A stretch of 64,000 bases of DNA, from contig WLHC01000002.1 of assembly GCA_009702925.1 (NCBI GenBank), positions 1 to 64,000 on the forward strand. Direction: 5' to 3'. The notes under the pieces were generated by a model, which saw only the letters and a program-made list of their open reading frames with translations, searched no databases and was not told the DNA's origin. This document shows, in pieces, positions 9,569 through 22,264 of the stretch. The stretch is from Actinomycetota bacterium (GTDB taxonomy: Bacteria; Actinomycetota; Actinomycetes; Nanopelagicales; Nanopelagicaceae). Both the position numbers and the translations under genes were made by a program. Positions within the stretch are counted from its first letter, which is position 1. Each line of letters begins with the position of its first letter.

Positions 9569-11008
9569 TTACTGATAGGCGGGAGCTACGCCACCAACTG
9601 CATCACCAACGCGGTGTACTCGCATCGCATTTGTTGAACCGGGAATTCCAGGCGGAGATCCAGCGACAATGATGACTGTCTCTCCTTGTTTTGCGCGGCC
9701 AGATTCAATAAGTAACGTATCGGTCTGTTTTACCATTTCATCGGTGTGCTTAACCATCGATGCAATAGCTGGCTCCACTCCCCATGTAAGTGCAAGTCGA
9801 TTATAAGTTCCCACCTCTGGGGTAAATGCAAGGATTGGAATCGGCGATCGTAGACGTGCCATTCGACGTGCAGAATCGCCAGACTGAGTAAAAGTAACAA
9901 GGTACTTAGCATCAACAATTCCACCAACTTCAGCTGCTGCGCGAGTAATAGCTCCACCTTTTGTCCGTGGAGTTGTACGAAGTGGTCGAATCATTTCAAA
10001 ACCACCCTCTTCTGTGCGCGCGATGATTCGGGCCATAGTTGCAACTGCCTCAATAGCAAATGCTCCAACAGATGTTTCACCTGACAACATCAAAGCATCA
10101 GCCCCATCTAGAACTGCGTTTGCGCAGTCGGTGGCTTCGGCTCGAGTCGGTGTTGAATTGCTAATCATTGAATCCAGCATCTGAGTAGCAACAATTACAG
10201 GTTTGGCAGCTTCACGAGCTAGTTCAATACATCGCTTTTGTACCAGTGGTACTTCTTCGATAGGCATCTCAACTCCAAGATCCCCACGTGCAACCATGAT
10301 GCCATCGAAAGCACTTACGATCTCCTGCAGATTTTGAACTGCCTGTGGTTTTTCGATCTTAGCGATCACAGGGATTCGGATCCCTACTTCATCCATAATC
10401 TTGTGAACGTCCTCAATGTCTTTAGCATTTCGAACAAAAGACAAAGCAATAAAATCTGCCCCTGCGCGAAGGCCCCAACGTAGATCATCCATATCTTTTT
10501 CAGAAAGCGCCGGCACGGAAACCGCTACACCCGGTAAGTTGATACCTTTGCTATTGCTAACTAATCCTGGTTCTATAACTTTTGTAACAACATCATTGCC
10601 CTTTACTTGAGAAACCTCAACGGTAACTTTTCCATCATCAATAAGAATGCGATCGCCAACTTTGCAATCCTTTGTTAACTTTTTGTAGGTTGTGCCGACT
10701 CGTTCTTTTGTTCCCTCTATTTCATCAGTTGTAATAGTGAAAACATCACCACGGGAAAGTTCATGTGGTCCATCTAAGAATGTGGAAAGACGAATCTTAG
10801 GGCCCTGTAAATCAATAAGTACTGCCACAGGAACGCCAGCTTCTTTCGCGCCAGCTCTAACAAGATCTAAACGAGATTGGTGATCAGAATGTGTGCCATG
10901 TGACAGATTTAATCTTGCCATGTTCATTCCTGCTTGAATAAGTTCTTTCACTTTTTCGGCAGAATCCACTGCAGGACCCATGGTGCAGACGATCTTTGCT
11001 CTACGCAT
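9569..11008 (-). CDS. pyk: Pyruvate kinase
   Basis: MRRAKIVCTMGPA, GDLGVEMPIEEVPLVQKRCI, ATQMLDSMI. Confidence 0.97.
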   Translation of the reverse strand: MRRAKIVCTMGPAVDSAEKVKELIQAGMNMARLNLSHGTHSDHQSRLDLVRAGAKEAGVPVAVLIDLQGPKIRLSTFLDGPHELSRGDVFTITTDEIEGTKERVGTTYKKLTKDCKVGDRILIDDGKVTVEVSQVKGNDVVTKVIEPGLVSNSKGINLPGVAVSVPALSEKDMDDLRWGLRAGADFIALSFVRNAKDIEDVHKIMDEVGIRIPVIAKIEKPQAVQNLQEIVSAFDGIMVARGDLGVEMPIEEVPLVQKRCIELAREAAKPVIVATQMLDSMISNSTPTRAEATDCANAVLDGADALMLSGETSVGAFAIEAVATMARIIARTEEGGFEMIRPLRTTPRTKGGAITRAAAEVGGIVDAKYLVTFTQSGDSARRMARLRSPIPILAFTPEVGTYNRLALTWGVEPAIASMVKHTDEMVKQTDTLLIESGRAKQGETVIIVAGSPPGIPGSTNAMRVHRVGDAVGGVAPAYQ

Positions 11009-11018
11009 GGACGTTACG

Positions 11019-12473
11019 CTAGACCATCAGAGGTTTAGAAGTTGGCACTATCGGCGATGGAAGTTGAGTTCCTCCGGTCAAATAGGTATCAACAGCGGCG
11101 GCGGCGCTTCGCCCTTCGGCGATTGCCCAAACGATTAAGGATTGACCTCGCCCAGCATCTCCTGCAACAAAGATTCCTTCTTCAGTGGTCTGAAAATTTG
11201 CATCTCTTTTGATATTTCCACGTTCATCGAGTCCGACTTCTAACTGATTAATCAATGAAGATTTCTCTGGTCCTGTAAATCCCATTGCCATGAAGACAAA
11301 ATCGGCTTTGATTTCTTTCTCACTGCTTGGCTTTGCCTCAAATTTTCCATTTACAAATTCAGTTTCCACAATTTTAATTGCACGCAAATTCCCATCTGAG
11401 TCACCAAGAAACTCTTCAGTGCTAACGGCAAACATACGATTATCCTGCTCTTCATGCGCACTGGAAACACGATAGATCATCGGATAAGTAGGCCAAGGTT
11501 GAGAAGCTGGACGCTCATCGGTAGGTCTTGGCATGATCTCAAGTTGTGTTACTGATGCCGCACCTTGTCGCACGGAAGTTCCAAGACAGTCAGCACCAGT
11601 ATCGCCTCCCCCAAGGATGACAACATGTTTTCCTGCCACATTTATAACTGGCTCTTCAACTTCACCTAACGCTTGTTTATTTCCCCAAGGTAAGAACTCC
11701 ATTGCTTGATAAACGCCCTTGAACTCTCGACCCTTGATGTTGAGATCTCGCCATTGTGTTGCACCAACTGCAAGTACCACAGCATCATATTTTCTACGTA
11801 GATCTGCTCCCGTTAATTCAACTCCAACATCTACGCCAGAACGAAAACGTGTGCCTTCCTTTTCCATCTGTTCTAATCTTCGATCAAGAATATGCTTCTC
11901 CATTTTAAACTCAGGAATTCCGTATCGTAGAAGTCCACCAATTTTGTCGGCGCGCTCATAGACCGCCACTGTGTGCCCTGCCCTCGTTAACTGTTGGGCC
12001 GCTGCAAGACCTGCCGGCCCTGATCCAATTACTGCAACCGTCTTTCCGGTTAATCGGTCAGGTGGCATTGGCTTCACATTATCCATATCAAATGCTTCTT
12101 CAATTGTTCGAAGTTCAATCTGTTTGATAGTTACTGCGTCTCGGTTAATTGCAACCACACAAGCAGTCTCACATGGCGCCGGACATAAGCGGCCTGTGAA
12201 CTCAGGGAAATTATTTGTTGCATGTAGGCGGTTGATTGCCTCTTCTTTATCTCCCCGATAAATCAAATCGTTCCACTCGGGTATTAAATTACCAAGAGGG
12301 CAACCGTTGTGGCAGAAAGGAATGCCACAGTCCATGCATCGGCCTGCTTGCTTTTGCAAGTGCTCAAAACTTTGTGGTTCGTAAACTTCGCGCCAATCTA
12401 GAATCCGAACATCGACCGGGCGGCGCTTTGGAACTTCGCGCGCAGTTGTCATAAACCCCTTTGGATCAGCCAT
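11019..12473 (-). CDS. gltD: Glutamate synthase small subunit
   Basis: [55 protein letters not shown]. Confidence 0.96.
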   Translation of the reverse strand: MADPKGFMTTAREVPKRRPVDVRILDWREVYEPQSFEHLQKQAGRCMDCGIPFCHNGCPLGNLIPEWNDLIYRGDKEEAINRLHATNNFPEFTGRLCPAPCETACVVAINRDAVTIKQIELRTIEEAFDMDNVKPMPPDRLTGKTVAVIGSGPAGLAAAQQLTRAGHTVAVYERADKIGGLLRYGIPEFKMEKHILDRRLEQMEKEGTRFRSGVDVGVELTGADLRRKYDAVVLAVGATQWRDLNIKGREFKGVYQAMEFLPWGNKQALGEVEEPVINVAGKHVVILGGGDTGADCLGTSVRQGAASVTQLEIMPRPTDERPASQPWPTYPMIYRVSSAHEEQDNRMFAVSTEEFLGDSDGNLRAIKIVETEFVNGKFEAKPSSEKEIKADFVFMAMGFTGPEKSSLINQLEVGLDERGNIKRDANFQTTEEGIFVAGDAGRGQSLIVWAIAEGRSAAAAVDTYLTGGTQLPSPIVPTSKPLMV

Positions 12474-15400
12474 TAGCTGCTACCTCCATTACTAGTTCAT
12501 CAACCGGCAAACCTTCTCGCTCTGCTCTCTCCATTGCCGCAAGTACTCGAGCATAGTCACGAGGCATTACAAGTGAAATACGTGCAAGGCTCTTATCCCA
12601 ATTCTTTAACAATTCGGCAGCTATCTCCGAACCTGTCTCTGCGTAGAACATGGAGATATTCTCTTTAAGAATCAAAATCTGATCCACAGGGACGGCGAGA
12701 ATATCCACCATCTCTGAATTAACATTAGCTGTTTCAAGATCTAAAACAAATGCACGTCCGCCTGACATCCCCGCGGCAAAGTTTCGACCTGTCTGTCCTA
12801 AGACAATAACTGTGCCGCCAGTCATGTATTCACAACCATGATCGCCAATTCCTTCGACGATTGCTAGAGCTCCGGAGTTTCGAACGCAGAAGCGCTCACC
12901 AACAACACCTCGAATAAAAATCTCACCAGATGTTGCGCCGTAGCCGATCACGTTTCCAGCAATGACATTGTTTTGTGATTTAAAACTGGCTTTTTCATCT
13001 GGGCGCACAACAACTCGTCCACCTGAAATTCCTTTTCCAACATAGTCGTTTGAGTCACCATAAAGTCGGATCGATAGACCACTAGGAATGAATGCAGCAA
13101 GTGACTGACCAGCAGATCCATGTAACACAACATCAATGGTGCCTGAAGGCAATCCATTAACTCCGTATTTGCGCGTTATCTCTGCTCCAAGCATTGTTCC
13201 AACAGTTCGATTAACATTTCGAACTGGCAGATCTATTTTTACACTCTCACCTTTTTCAAGGGCAGCTGATGCTAAAGATATGAGTTCGTTATCTAAGGCT
13301 TTATCAAGGCCATGATCTTGTTTGATCGTATTATGCAGTGGGCTAACAACATCTGGACGAACAAGCAAAGGTGCAAGATCTAATCCCGAAGCTTTCCAGT
13401 GATCAATGGCTTTGCGAGTATCAAGGTACTCAACATGACCAATTGCTTCTTGCATAGTCTTAAAGCCAAGTTGGGCCAAGATCTCTCGAACTTCTTCTGC
13501 AATGTATTCGAAGAATGTTTCAACAAACTCAGGTTTTCCACTAAAGTTTTTACGCAGCTCAGGATTTTGAGTGGCAACTCCTACTGGGCAAGTATCTAAG
13601 TGACATACGCGCATCATGATGCATCCAGAAACAACTAGCGGCGCTGTTGCAAATCCATACTCTTCAGCTCCAAGCAGCGCAGCAATAATGACATCGCGTC
13701 CAGTCTTTAGCTGACCATCGGTCTGAACAACTATGCGATCACGCAAACCATTGAGTAAAAGTGTTTGCTGTGTTTCGGCTAATCCCAGTTCCCATGGTGC
13801 ACCGGCATGCTTTAGGGATGTTAAAGGAGAGGCTCCCGTCCCACCGTCATGTCCAGAAATTAAGACAACATCGGCATGTGCCTTTGAAACTCCAGCAGCA
13901 ACTGTACCTACTCCAACTTCTGCAACAAGTTTTACGTGAACTCGTGCATTTTTATTTGCATTTTTTAGGTCATGGATTAACTGTGCTAAATCTTCAATTG
14001 AATAGATATCGTGGTGAGGAGGAGGTGAGATAAGACCAACTCCAGGTGTTGAATAGCGAGCTTTCGCAATCCATGGATAAACCTTGTACCCCGGAAGTTG
14101 CCCACCCTCACCAGGCTTTGCACCTTGAGCGATTTTGATTTGAATATCATCACTGTTGACCAAATAATTGCTGTTCACACCAAAGCGACCTGAAGCAACT
14201 TGCTTGATTGCAGATCGCTTGGAATCGCCATTATCCATTGGCGTAAATCGCTCCATCTCTTCGCCACCTTCACCAGTATTGGATTTTCCTCCGATACGGT
14301 TCATTGCTATCGCCAAAGTTTCGTGAGCCTCGGCCGAAATCGAGCCATAGGACATCGCACCTGTTGAGAACCTTTTAATGATCTCACTTGCTGGTTCTAC
14401 ATCATCAATCGAAATAGCGTGCTTTAAACTCTCTTTGAACTCAAATAATCCGCGCAAAGTCATAAGACGAGAACTTTGCTCATTAACACGATCTGTATAG
14501 CGCTTGAAGATGTCATAGCGCTTATTTCTAGTTGAATGTTGCAGAGTGAAAACAGTTTCTGGATCAAACAAATGTGGTTCACCTTCACGGCGCCATTGAT
14601 ATTCGCCACCAATTGGAAGTCGCTTGGTTCCTGGAACCTCTCCCCCCGGTGGATAAGCAATGTTGTGCCGAGCTATGGTCTCCCCTGCTATTACATCTAG
14701 GGATACTCCTCCTAGGCGTGAAGTAGTTCCCACAAAATATTCATCTACAACTTCTTGAGATAAACCGATAGCTTCAAAAACTTGTGCTCCCGTGTATGAA
14801 GCGATGGTGCTAATTCCCATCTTTGACATAACTTTTAGTACGCCTTTGCCCAGACTTTTAATAAGATTTTTCACAGCCTTTTCAGGTGTGATGCCAGTGA
14901 TGACTCCTTGAAGTACTAAATCTTCGGCTGACTCCATGGCCAGGTACGGATTAACGCACGCTGCTCCATAACCAATTAGAAGTGCAACATGATGGACCTC
15001 TCGCACATCACCTGCTTCAACAACTAATCCCACCGATGTACGGGTTTTTTCTCTAATGAGATGATGGTGAACCGCTGCAGTTAGCAACAGTGATGGGATT
15101 GGTGCGTCCTCTGCATCTCCATCACGATCTGACAAGACAATAATATGGGCCCCATCTTTTATTGCCTGTGTAACTTCGCGCTTAATCTCATCAAGTCTCT
15201 CACGAAGACCTGCGCCCCCTTTGGAGACATTAAATAAACCACGAATAACATGAGCACTTAGTTCAGGAAAATCATCATCTGCATTGATATTAATAATCTT
15301 TGCCAACTCATCATTATCGATGACTGGGAATGCAAGTGAAACTTGACGACAACTTTCTGGGCCTGGATCTAGCAAGTTATGTTCTGGTCCCATCGAAGTT

Positions 15401-16983
15401 CCTAGACTTGTAACTAACTCTTCTCGAATCGCATCTAAAGGTGGATTAGTAACCTGGGCAAATAGCTGAGCGAAATAATCAAAGATTAAACGTGGTTTCT
15501 CCGATAGAGCTGCAATTGGGGTATCGGTACCCATTGAACCCAGTGGCTCCATGCCATTTTTTGCCATCGGAGTAATGAGAATGCGCAGGTCTTCTTCTGT
15601 GTAACCAAATGCGCGTTGTCTGCGCACTACTGAAGAGTGAGGATAAACAATGTGTTCTCGTGATGGGAGCTCACTTAGCTTAACCATTCCATCTTCAATC
15701 CATTTTCCGTATGGTGAGGCATTAGCTAACTCATCTTTGATTTCACCATCTTCAATGATGCGTCCTTGTTCGATATCAACTAAAAACATTTTTCCAGGCT
15801 GCAAGCGGCCTTTTCGTTCTATGTTCTCCGCCGGAATATCAAGGACTCCAACTTCTGAGGCAAGAACTACAAGTCCATCTTTTGTAACCCAATAGCGAGA
15901 TGGTCGTAGTCCATTGCGATCAAGAACTGCCCCTACTTGATGACCGTCTGTAAAAGTTACGCAAGCAGGTCCATCCCAAGGCTCCATCAATGATGAATGG
16001 AAAGCATAAAAGTCACGACGATTCTTTGGCATTGATGCATGGTTCTCCCAAGCCTCAGGAATCATCATCAAAACTGCGTGCGCAAGTGAGCGACCACCCA
16101 AATACAGAAGTTCTAAAACTTCATCAAAGGATGCAGAGTCAGAACCATCCATCTGAACAATTGGAAATAATCTCTTTAAATCTCCTGGGATTAGATCACT
16201 TTCGAGCAGTGATTCACGTGCGCGCATCCAATTTCTATTTCCTTTAACAGTGTTTATCTCACCATTATGGGCAATAAATCGATATGGGTGGGCAAGTGGC
16301 CATGAAGGAAAAGTATTGGTTGAAAAACGAGAGTGAACTAATGCAAGTGGAGAGACAACCCGCTCATCTGAAAGTTCTGGGAAGAACTCTTCCAACTGAC
16401 CAGTTGTAAGCATGCCCTTATAGACAATTGTCTGAGATGAAAGTGAAGGGAAGTAAACCTCTAACGAATGTTCTACTCTTTTTCGTAAACAAAATGCTAG
16501 ACGGTCAAGGATGATTCCGCTCTCATTATTTTTTCCAGACACGAATAATTGATGAAACTCTGGCATTACCGAAAGGGCAGTTTTTCCCAACGACTTCGGA
16601 TTGATAGGGACTTCTCGCCACCCTAAGACCACAAGTCCTTCTTCATCGGCAATCTTTTTTACTTCATCTTTGAAACTTGAACCCTTCGCAACAAATGCGA
16701 TGCCTGTGGCATATGCACCAGAAGATGGAAGTTTAAATTCACTTACTTCTTGGAAGTATCCGTCTGGGATTCGGATGAGAATTCCCGCACCATCTCCGCT
16801 ATCTGGTTCAGCTCCAGATGCACCGCGATGCTCCATGTTGCGAAGTGCGGTAAGTGCTTTAGAAACAATTTCGTGTGTTGCGATTTTATTGAGTGTGGCA
16901 ACCATTGCAACGCCGCAAGCATCATGTTCATTTGCAGGGTTGTAGAGTCCTTGAGCCTGCGGATAATTATTTGCGAGGGCCAT
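12466..16983 (-). CDS. gltB: Glutamate synthase large subunit (likely start at internal ATG 16983)
   Basis: Class II GATase [13 protein letters not shown]/3Fe-4S region [17 protein letters not shown]; overlaps gltD by 8 nt. Confidence 0.96.
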   Translation of the reverse strand: MALANNYPQAQGLYNPANEHDACGVAMVATLNKIATHEIVSKALTALRNMEHRGASGAEPDSGDGAGILIRIPDGYFQEVSEFKLPSSGAYATGIAFVAKGSSFKDEVKKIADEEGLVVLGWREVPINPKSLGKTALSVMPEFHQLFVSGKNNESGIILDRLAFCLRKRVEHSLEVYFPSLSSQTIVYKGMLTTGQLEEFFPELSDERVVSPLALVHSRFSTNTFPSWPLAHPYRFIAHNGEINTVKGNRNWMRARESLLESDLIPGDLKRLFPIVQMDGSDSASFDEVLELLYLGGRSLAHAVLMMIPEAWENHASMPKNRRDFYAFHSSLMEPWDGPACVTFTDGHQVGAVLDRNGLRPSRYWVTKDGLVVLASEVGVLDIPAENIERKGRLQPGKMFLVDIEQGRIIEDGEIKDELANASPYGKWIEDGMVKLSELPSREHIVYPHSSVVRRQRAFGYTEEDLRILITPMAKNGMEPLGSMGTDTPIAALSEKPRLIFDYFAQLFAQVTNPPLDAIREELVTSLGTSMGPEHNLLDPGPESCRQVSLAFPVIDNDELAKIININADDDFPELSAHVIRGLFNVSKGGAGLRERLDEIKREVTQAIKDGAHIIVLSDRDGDAEDAPIPSLLLTAAVHHHLIREKTRTSVGLVVEAGDVREVHHVALLIGYGAACVNPYLAMESAEDLVLQGVITGITPEKAVKNLIKSLGKGVLKVMSKMGISTIASYTGAQVFEAIGLSQEVVDEYFVGTTSRLGGVSLDVIAGETIARHNIAYPPGGEVPGTKRLPIGGEYQWRREGEPHLFDPETVFTLQHSTRNKRYDIFKRYTDRVNEQSSRLMTLRGLFEFKESLKHAISIDDVEPASEIIKRFSTGAMSYGSISAEAHETLAIAMNRIGGKSNTGEGGEEMERFTPMDNGDSKRSAIKQVASGRFGVNSNYLVNSDDIQIKIAQGAKPGEGGQLPGYKVYPWIAKARYSTPGVGLISPPPHHDIYSIEDLAQLIHDLKNANKNARVHVKLVAEVGVGTVAAGVSKAHADVVLISGHDGGTGASPLTSLKHAGAPWELGLAETQQTLLLNGLRDRIVVQTDGQLKTGRDVIIAALLGAEEYGFATAPLVVSGCIMMRVCHLDTCPVGVATQNPELRKNFSGKPEFVETFFEYIAEEVREILAQLGFKTMQEAIGHVEYLDTRKAIDHWKASGLDLAPLLVRPDVVSPLHNTIKQDHGLDKALDNELISLASAALEKGESVKIDLPVRNVNRTVGTMLGAEITRKYGVNGLPSGTIDVVLHGSAGQSLAAFIPSGLSIRLYGDSNDYVGKGISGGRVVVRPDEKASFKSQNNVIAGNVIGYGATSGEIFIRGVVGERFCVRNSGALAIVEGIGDHGCEYMTGGTVIVLGQTGRNFAAGMSGGRAFVLDLETANVNSEMVDILAVPVDQILILKENISMFYAETGSEIAAELLKNWDKSLARISLVMPRDYARVLAAMERAEREGLPVDELVMEVAANG

Positions 16984-17093
16984 GAACACTCCTAAAGATT
17001 GTCCTAAAAAATGATGGGACATCCTTGGCCCGTACTACTTACTGGGAAAGCGTAGCAAGAAGGTCGGACTGTGTCGCCTTAAATTATGTGAAA

Positions 17094-17801
17094 TTAAAGA
17101 CCAGAAATATTGGCTATTTTTCCGATTCCGGCTGTGATGAGCATGCCTAGGCTTCCTCCAAGCATGACTCGAACTGTCGGAGTCAAAATCCTTGAACCAG
17201 CAAGTCGCGCACTGACCACTCCAGTGATGATTAGCCCACCTAAGGTGAAGAAAACGATCGACCAAAACTTGGCACCGACGGTAGGAGCAAATGCACCAGC
17301 AAACGGAATCAGGCCACCGGCAGTAAATGAAATTGCAGATGCAATGGCCGCTTGTACTGGTCTTGCCTTAGTGTGTGGATGCTGACCTAACTCATCGCGT
17401 AGGTGCGCCTCTAATGGATCTTTTTTGTGCATCTCTTGTGCAACTTGCATCGCTAACTCTGGTGTAAGTCCCCTTGCAATATATATATGTTGCAGCTCCA
17501 TGAGCTCTGCCTCTGGATCTGCTGCCAAGTGCTCCATCTCTAAAAGCCGATCAGATGCCTCAACATCATTTTGAGATTTAACCGAAACGTATTCACCTAC
17601 AGCCATCGACATTGCTCCAGCAGTAATTCCTGCTAATCCTGCAGTCAATAGAAATTCATTCTTACCGGCAGCTGCAACACCAATCATCAATGAGGCAGTT
17701 GAGACCAGACCGTCGTTTGCGCCAAGAACTGCAGCACGCAACCAACCCGCACGATGTGTGCGATGTTGCAGATTGCGCTTATAGACATCTTCAAGGCTCA
17801 T
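17094..17801 (-). CDS. VIT1/CCC1 family predicted Fe/Mn transporter
   Basis: RAAVLGANDGLVSTASLMIGVAAAG, AGAMSMAVGEYVSVKSQNDVE. Confidence 0.9.
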   Translation of the reverse strand: MSLEDVYKRNLQHRTHRAGWLRAAVLGANDGLVSTASLMIGVAAAGKNEFLLTAGLAGITAGAMSMAVGEYVSVKSQNDVEASDRLLEMEHLAADPEAELMELQHIYIARGLTPELAMQVAQEMHKKDPLEAHLRDELGQHPHTKARPVQAAIASAISFTAGGLIPFAGAFAPTVGAKFWSIVFFTLGGLIITGVVSARLAGSRILTPTVRVMLGGSLGMLITAGIGKIANISGL

Positions 17802-17816
17802 GTTTATCAGCCTACA

Positions 17817-18629
17817 TTAAGATTTTGGACTCTCTTTTGAGGCTCGCAGAAAAAAGATAAGCGAGAGTACGCCTATAAGCAGACTCACCCATACATTAAC
17901 TCTTAGCCCGGCGATCGTGTTTGCAGCATCAATTCGAATTAACTCAATAAAGAGACGACCGAAGCAGTAGGCAAAAACGTAGGCGGCAAAAGTTTGTCCT
18001 GGCTTTAACCCCTTACCAAAGTAAATGAGAGCAACTGCTACAAGTGAGCACCAAATCGCCTCGTATAAGAAAGTGGGATGAAAGCTTTCAAACTGGGTGT
18101 ATCCACTGGGCCGATACTTAAGTGGAACTTGTAGTGACCACCAACTATCCAATGGGCGTCCAAAAAGTTCACCATTAAACCAGTTTCCAAAACGACCGAT
18201 TGCTTGGGCAAATAGTATTCCCGGAGCAAGGCTGTCCGCGAACACCGCAAAAGATGGAAGATTGAACTTTTTTTGTAACATTCGGTATCGTAAAAAAGCT
18301 CCGAAAAGTCCAATGGAGATTGCACCCCAAATTCCGAGTCCACCCTCCCAAATTTTTAGTGCATCTATTGGCTGACCATTCTCGCCAAAGAACGCACTTG
18401 GTGAAGTGAGCACGTGATAGAGGCGACCGCCAATTATTCCGAGAGGAACTGCAGTGATCGCAACTTCGGCAACGATCGACTCGCCTTGTGAAGCCTTCGC
18501 TTTGAAACGTTTATCTCCCAACCAGATTGCAACTGCAATACCGGTAATGATGCAAAGTGCATAAAAATGTATGGTGAGTGGACCAATCTCTAACGCCGAA
18601 ACAGATGGCGTTGGAAAGGCAAAGTTCAA
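17817..18629 (-). CDS. lgt: Prolipoprotein diacylglyceryl transferase
   Basis: GRFGNWFNGELFGRP signature; polytopic; the trpA-lgt neighbourhood is conserved in actinobacteria. Confidence 0.96.
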   Translation of the reverse strand: MNFAFPTPSVSALEIGPLTIHFYALCIITGIAVAIWLGDKRFKAKASQGESIVAEVAITAVPLGIIGGRLYHVLTSPSAFFGENGQPIDALKIWEGGLGIWGAISIGLFGAFLRYRMLQKKFNLPSFAVFADSLAPGILFAQAIGRFGNWFNGELFGRPLDSWWSLQVPLKYRPSGYTQFESFHPTFLYEAIWCSLVAVALIYFGKGLKPGQTFAAYVFAYCFGRLFIELIRIDAANTIAGLRVNVWVSLLIGVLSLIFFLRASKESPKS

Positions 18630-18632
18630 GTT

Positions 18633-19340
18633 TTATCCAGCCTCAACAGCTGAACGGAACTCGTCCAAACTGAAGCCACTTGGGCTTGGTTTCCAAACTT
18701 TTCCATTAATAAAAACAGTCGGCGTTCCCTGAACCCCAAACTTGCCCATAGAGTCATAGTGGGCTTTAACTAGATCTGATTTAGATCCTTGAGAGACGCA
18801 ATCGTTAAACTTTGTAGATTCAATACCGATCTTCTCTCCGATTTTAAGAAGAACCTCCGTTGTTAAAAAGCCCGAACCCTCTCCTGGTGTTTCCACTTTG
18901 TAGAGAGCATCATGAAAATCTAAAAAGTGCCCCTCATCGGCTGCACAAAATGCAGCATTGGCGGAACGGACAGATTCTGGTCCCAAAAATGATAGAACAT
19001 GGAATCGCACTGTTGCCTTTTCATCTCTCACTAAAGAATTCAGATACTCACCAGTTATATCTTCAAATCTCTTACACGATGGACACTGAGGATCCTCCCA
19101 AACATCTACCTGTGTTGTCAGGCCAGGATTAAATGTGATTGCAGATCCATTTTCCACATCGATACTCGATGCTACCGCTGGTTTCAAGGTGATTCCATCA
19201 AGGCCATTTAAGGGTGCATTCTCTTTATTGTTTTGTCCCATGATGGAAAATGCAACGCCAGTTCCAAGAACAAGTAAGACCATCGCTAGGACAATCCAAC
19301 GATTTGTGTTGTCTGCGCTCTTCCCCAGTTGCTTTGCCAT
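18633..19340 (-). CDS. Membrane-anchored DsbA-family thioredoxin-fold protein
   Basis: N-terminal TM, DVWEDPQCPSCKRFED (CPSC), GVQGTPTVFINGK cis-Pro motif. Confidence 0.9.
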   Translation of the reverse strand: MAKQLGKSADNTNRWIVLAMVLLVLGTGVAFSIMGQNNKENAPLNGLDGITLKPAVASSIDVENGSAITFNPGLTTQVDVWEDPQCPSCKRFEDITGEYLNSLVRDEKATVRFHVLSFLGPESVRSANAAFCAADEGHFLDFHDALYKVETPGEGSGFLTTEVLLKIGEKIGIESTKFNDCVSQGSKSDLVKAHYDSMGKFGVQGTPTVFINGKVWKPSPSGFSLDEFRSAVEAG

Positions 19341-19561
19341 TAAAGATCCCCCATCAATTCATTTGAGTTATTTGAATCAAAACCGACCCAATGGTTCGAC
19401 CCAACGGTTTAAGTATAGATAAAGATGTTCTGCTGCCAAATCCAAACCACCCAGAATTATGCAGAAATTCTCGTCATGAGCGAGCCGATGACACAAATAT
19501 ATGAGAGATATTTCCCCACGATTCAGAGGTGATCTAACGATCCAATTCTAGAATCGAAAGG

Positions 19562-20194
19562 TTAGCTATAGAGAAATTCAGGTAAGAGATAAGTCCCGTA
19601 CTTCCAGATTATTGCCGCCGCTATTACCGCATAAATGAATGCCACAACTACATAGTCGCGACCTTGGAGTATGAAACTGAGAATCCTCTGATGACTCGGT
19701 TCTTTCCAGTTAAAAGAGTTCTGATAGATATTGATTCTCAAGATACTTGTAAACACGGAGATTGTTGAAACCGTCACCAGCATGCACCAAGGACAAAAAG
19801 CCTTGATTACAAAGAATGATTGAGAGAATAACCATAGTGCAAAAACTAGCGCCGCCGAATAGACAAAAAATGCAATTCGCAATAAGGAGTTTGGAAAGCG
19901 AACAAGCATTAACCCTGCAATAGCGATAGTAATGACTGCTGACTCAAACATTAATCCGATAAAGGAGTTAGGAAATCCAAAAACCGTTGACTGCCAAGAT
20001 AACGCTACTTTGCTACAAGAAACGACGGCATTGATACTGCAAGAAAGTTCAGTATTTTCATCTTTAGCGAGTTTAAAAGCGTCAATCGATAAGACCATGG
20101 CCGCAAATAGACTTAAAGATGCAGAGATAAGCATTGTCAGATATGCATTACGCACGCGACGCGCACTGATAATAAGAGGCTCTGACATAGTCAT
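19562..20194 (-). CDS. Vitamin K epoxide reductase (VKOR) family protein
   Basis: About four to five TM segments, CSINAVVSCSKVALS and the CPWC redox motif in KAFCPWCMLVT. Confidence 0.88.
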   Translation of the reverse strand: MTMSEPLIISARRVRNAYLTMLISASLSLFAAMVLSIDAFKLAKDENTELSCSINAVVSCSKVALSWQSTVFGFPNSFIGLMFESAVITIAIAGLMLVRFPNSLLRIAFFVYSAALVFALWLFSQSFFVIKAFCPWCMLVTVSTISVFTSILRINIYQNSFNWKEPSHQRILSFILQGRDYVVVAFIYAVIAAAIIWKYGTYLLPEFLYS

Positions 20195-20271
20195 AATCGT
20201 AACCGAATCCCCCAGTGATTGCCGTCTAAGCCGAATGAAAATTGAATCTTCCTGAAAAACTACAGTGTAGT

Positions 20272-21072
20272 CTATCGACCTTCTCGCACTCCAATTGCCA
20301 GTTCTTTGGCCAACTGTGAAACAGCCTCTAAGCCTGCTTTTTCATCCTTAGCATTAAGTAAGAGTTTGATGAATGCAGAGCCAACTATCACACCGTCGGC
20401 ATATGCAGCTAAAGACTTTGCCTGCTCGCGAGTTGAAACTCCCAAGCCAACGCAAACAGGAAGATCACTTACTTTTCGAATTCTAGAAACTAAATCCTTT
20501 GCATCAATTGAAACTGATTCTCTTGTACCAGTAACTCCCATTGAGCTAGCAGCGTAGATAAATCCTCCAGTCTTAGAAGTAACTCGAGCCAAACGTGGAT
20601 CCTTGGTGCTAGGTGCTACAACATATATTGGATTTATGGAATTAGCTTTTGTTGCCGCCAACCATGATTCGGACTCTTCAATTGTTAAATCTGGAGTAAT
20701 CACACCAGCGCCACCATTTTCTGCAATTGATGCAGCAAATTTTTCGACACCATATCGTTCAATTGGATTCCAGTACGTCATGACAACTGAGGCCGTTCCA
20801 GTATCGGATGCAACCTTTAGAGCTTCAAACACCTCTGCTGCACCTGTCCCAGCCTTAAGAGAGATATCAGCAGCTTCTTGAATAACTGGACCATCCATTA
20901 CGGGATCGCTATAAGGAAAACCTATTTCAATTGCATCGACACCGGCATCTACTAAGGTTTGAATGACCTTTAGGCAACCTTGTCTAGATGGAAAACCTGC
21001 CGGAATGTAGGCAATGAGTGCTGCGCGATTTTCTGTGCGGCACTTTACTAATACAGAATCTAAAGCCGTCAT
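20272..21072 (-). CDS. trpA: Tryptophan synthase alpha subunit
   Basis: ALIAYIPAGFPSRQ, VDAIEIGFPYSDPVMDGPVIQ. Confidence 0.96.
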   Translation of the reverse strand: MTALDSVLVKCRTENRAALIAYIPAGFPSRQGCLKVIQTLVDAGVDAIEIGFPYSDPVMDGPVIQEAADISLKAGTGAAEVFEALKVASDTGTASVVMTYWNPIERYGVEKFAASIAENGGAGVITPDLTIEESESWLAATKANSINPIYVVAPSTKDPRLARVTSKTGGFIYAASSMGVTGTRESVSIDAKDLVSRIRKVSDLPVCVGLGVSTREQAKSLAAYADGVIVGSAFIKLLLNAKDEKAGLEAVSQLAKELAIGVREGR

Positions 21073-22262
21073 TAAAGCGGAATTCCAAAGTACTGCGCCG
21101 CAGTCTGCACATCTTTATCTCCGCGACCTGAAAGATTGATGAGCAAGTTAGCTTTAGGTCCAAGTTCATTTCCAATAATCAAAGCACCAGCCAAAGCATG
21201 AGCTGTTTCGATTGCAGGAATTATTCCTTCGGTTTTGCTAAGAAGAGCAAATGCATTCATAGCCGCATCATCATTAATTGCTCGATACTCGGCTCGTCCG
21301 ACATCATGTAAGTAAGCATGCTCTGGACCTACACCTGGATAATCAAGACCGGCAGAGATTGAATGTGATTCAACTGTCTGCCCATTCTTATCTTGGAGAA
21401 CATATGAGCGAGTTCCATGGAGAACACCGGGAGTTCCTCCCGTAATTGTTGCGGCATGGCGACCTGTCTCTACTCCATCACCACCTGCTTCTAATCCAAT
21501 CAATCTGACATTTTCATCGGGTATAAATGCGTTAAATATTCCTATTGCATTAGATCCTCCGCCAACACAGGCTAGAACCGCATCAGGAAGTCGACCAGTT
21601 ATCTCTAGCATCTGCACGCGTGATTCTTCACCAATTACTTTATGAAAATCACGGACCATAGTTGGAAATGGATGAGGTCCTGCGACGGTGCCAAGCATGT
21701 AATGCGTGTCATGAACATTTGTAACCCAATCACGCATCGCTTCATTGATTGCATCCTTCAAAGTTTTTGATCCAGAAGTGACTGCAACTACTTCTGCCCC
21801 TAATAACTTCATTCTGGCAACATTGAGTGACTGTCTGCGAGTATCTTCTTCGCCCATGTAAACAACGCACTTCAAACCCATCAGTGCTGCCGCTGTTGCT
21901 GCGGCTACTCCATGTTGTCCAGCACCAGTTTCTGCAATTATTCGTTTCTTGCCCATTCGTTTAGTCAAAAGCGCCTGACCGAGTACGTTATTTATTTTGT
22001 GGCTTCCGGTGTGGTTGAGATCCTCGCGCTTTAGAAAAATACGTGCCCCACCGGCGTGCTCTGAAAATCTCTTGGCTTCAGTAATGATGCTGGGACGGCC
22101 TGTGTATGTGCGATGCAGTTCTGCTAACTCAGCAAGAAATTCTGGATCTTTTTGTGTTTGGTTATGTACAGCTTCTAATTCATCTAAAGCTTCGATAAGT
22201 GCCTCAGGCACAAATCGTCCACCGTACTGGCCAAAGTGTCCTAAGACATCAAAACTCTCCAC
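21072..22262 (-). CDS. trpB: Tryptophan synthase beta subunit
   Basis: [35 protein letters not shown]. Confidence 0.98.
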   Translation of the reverse strand: MESFDVLGHFGQYGGRFVPEALIEALDELEAVHNQTQKDPEFLAELAELHRTYTGRPSIITEAKRFSEHAGGARIFLKREDLNHTGSHKINNVLGQALLTKRMGKKRIIAETGAGQHGVAAATAAALMGLKCVVYMGEEDTRRQSLNVARMKLLGAEVVAVTSGSKTLKDAINEAMRDWVTNVHDTHYMLGTVAGPHPFPTMVRDFHKVIGEESRVQMLEITGRLPDAVLACVGGGSNAIGIFNAFIPDENVRLIGLEAGGDGVETGRHAATITGGTPGVLHGTRSYVLQDKNGQTVESHSISAGLDYPGVGPEHAYLHDVGRAEYRAINDDAAMNAFALLSKTEGIIPAIETAHALAGALIIGNELGPKANLLINLSGRGDKDVQTAAQYFGIPL

Positions 22263-22264
22263 TA

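Noticed and set aside
16601-16945. 114-aa plus-strand ORF opposite gltB
   Set aside because: Antisense to a strongly conserved gene, no recognisable family.
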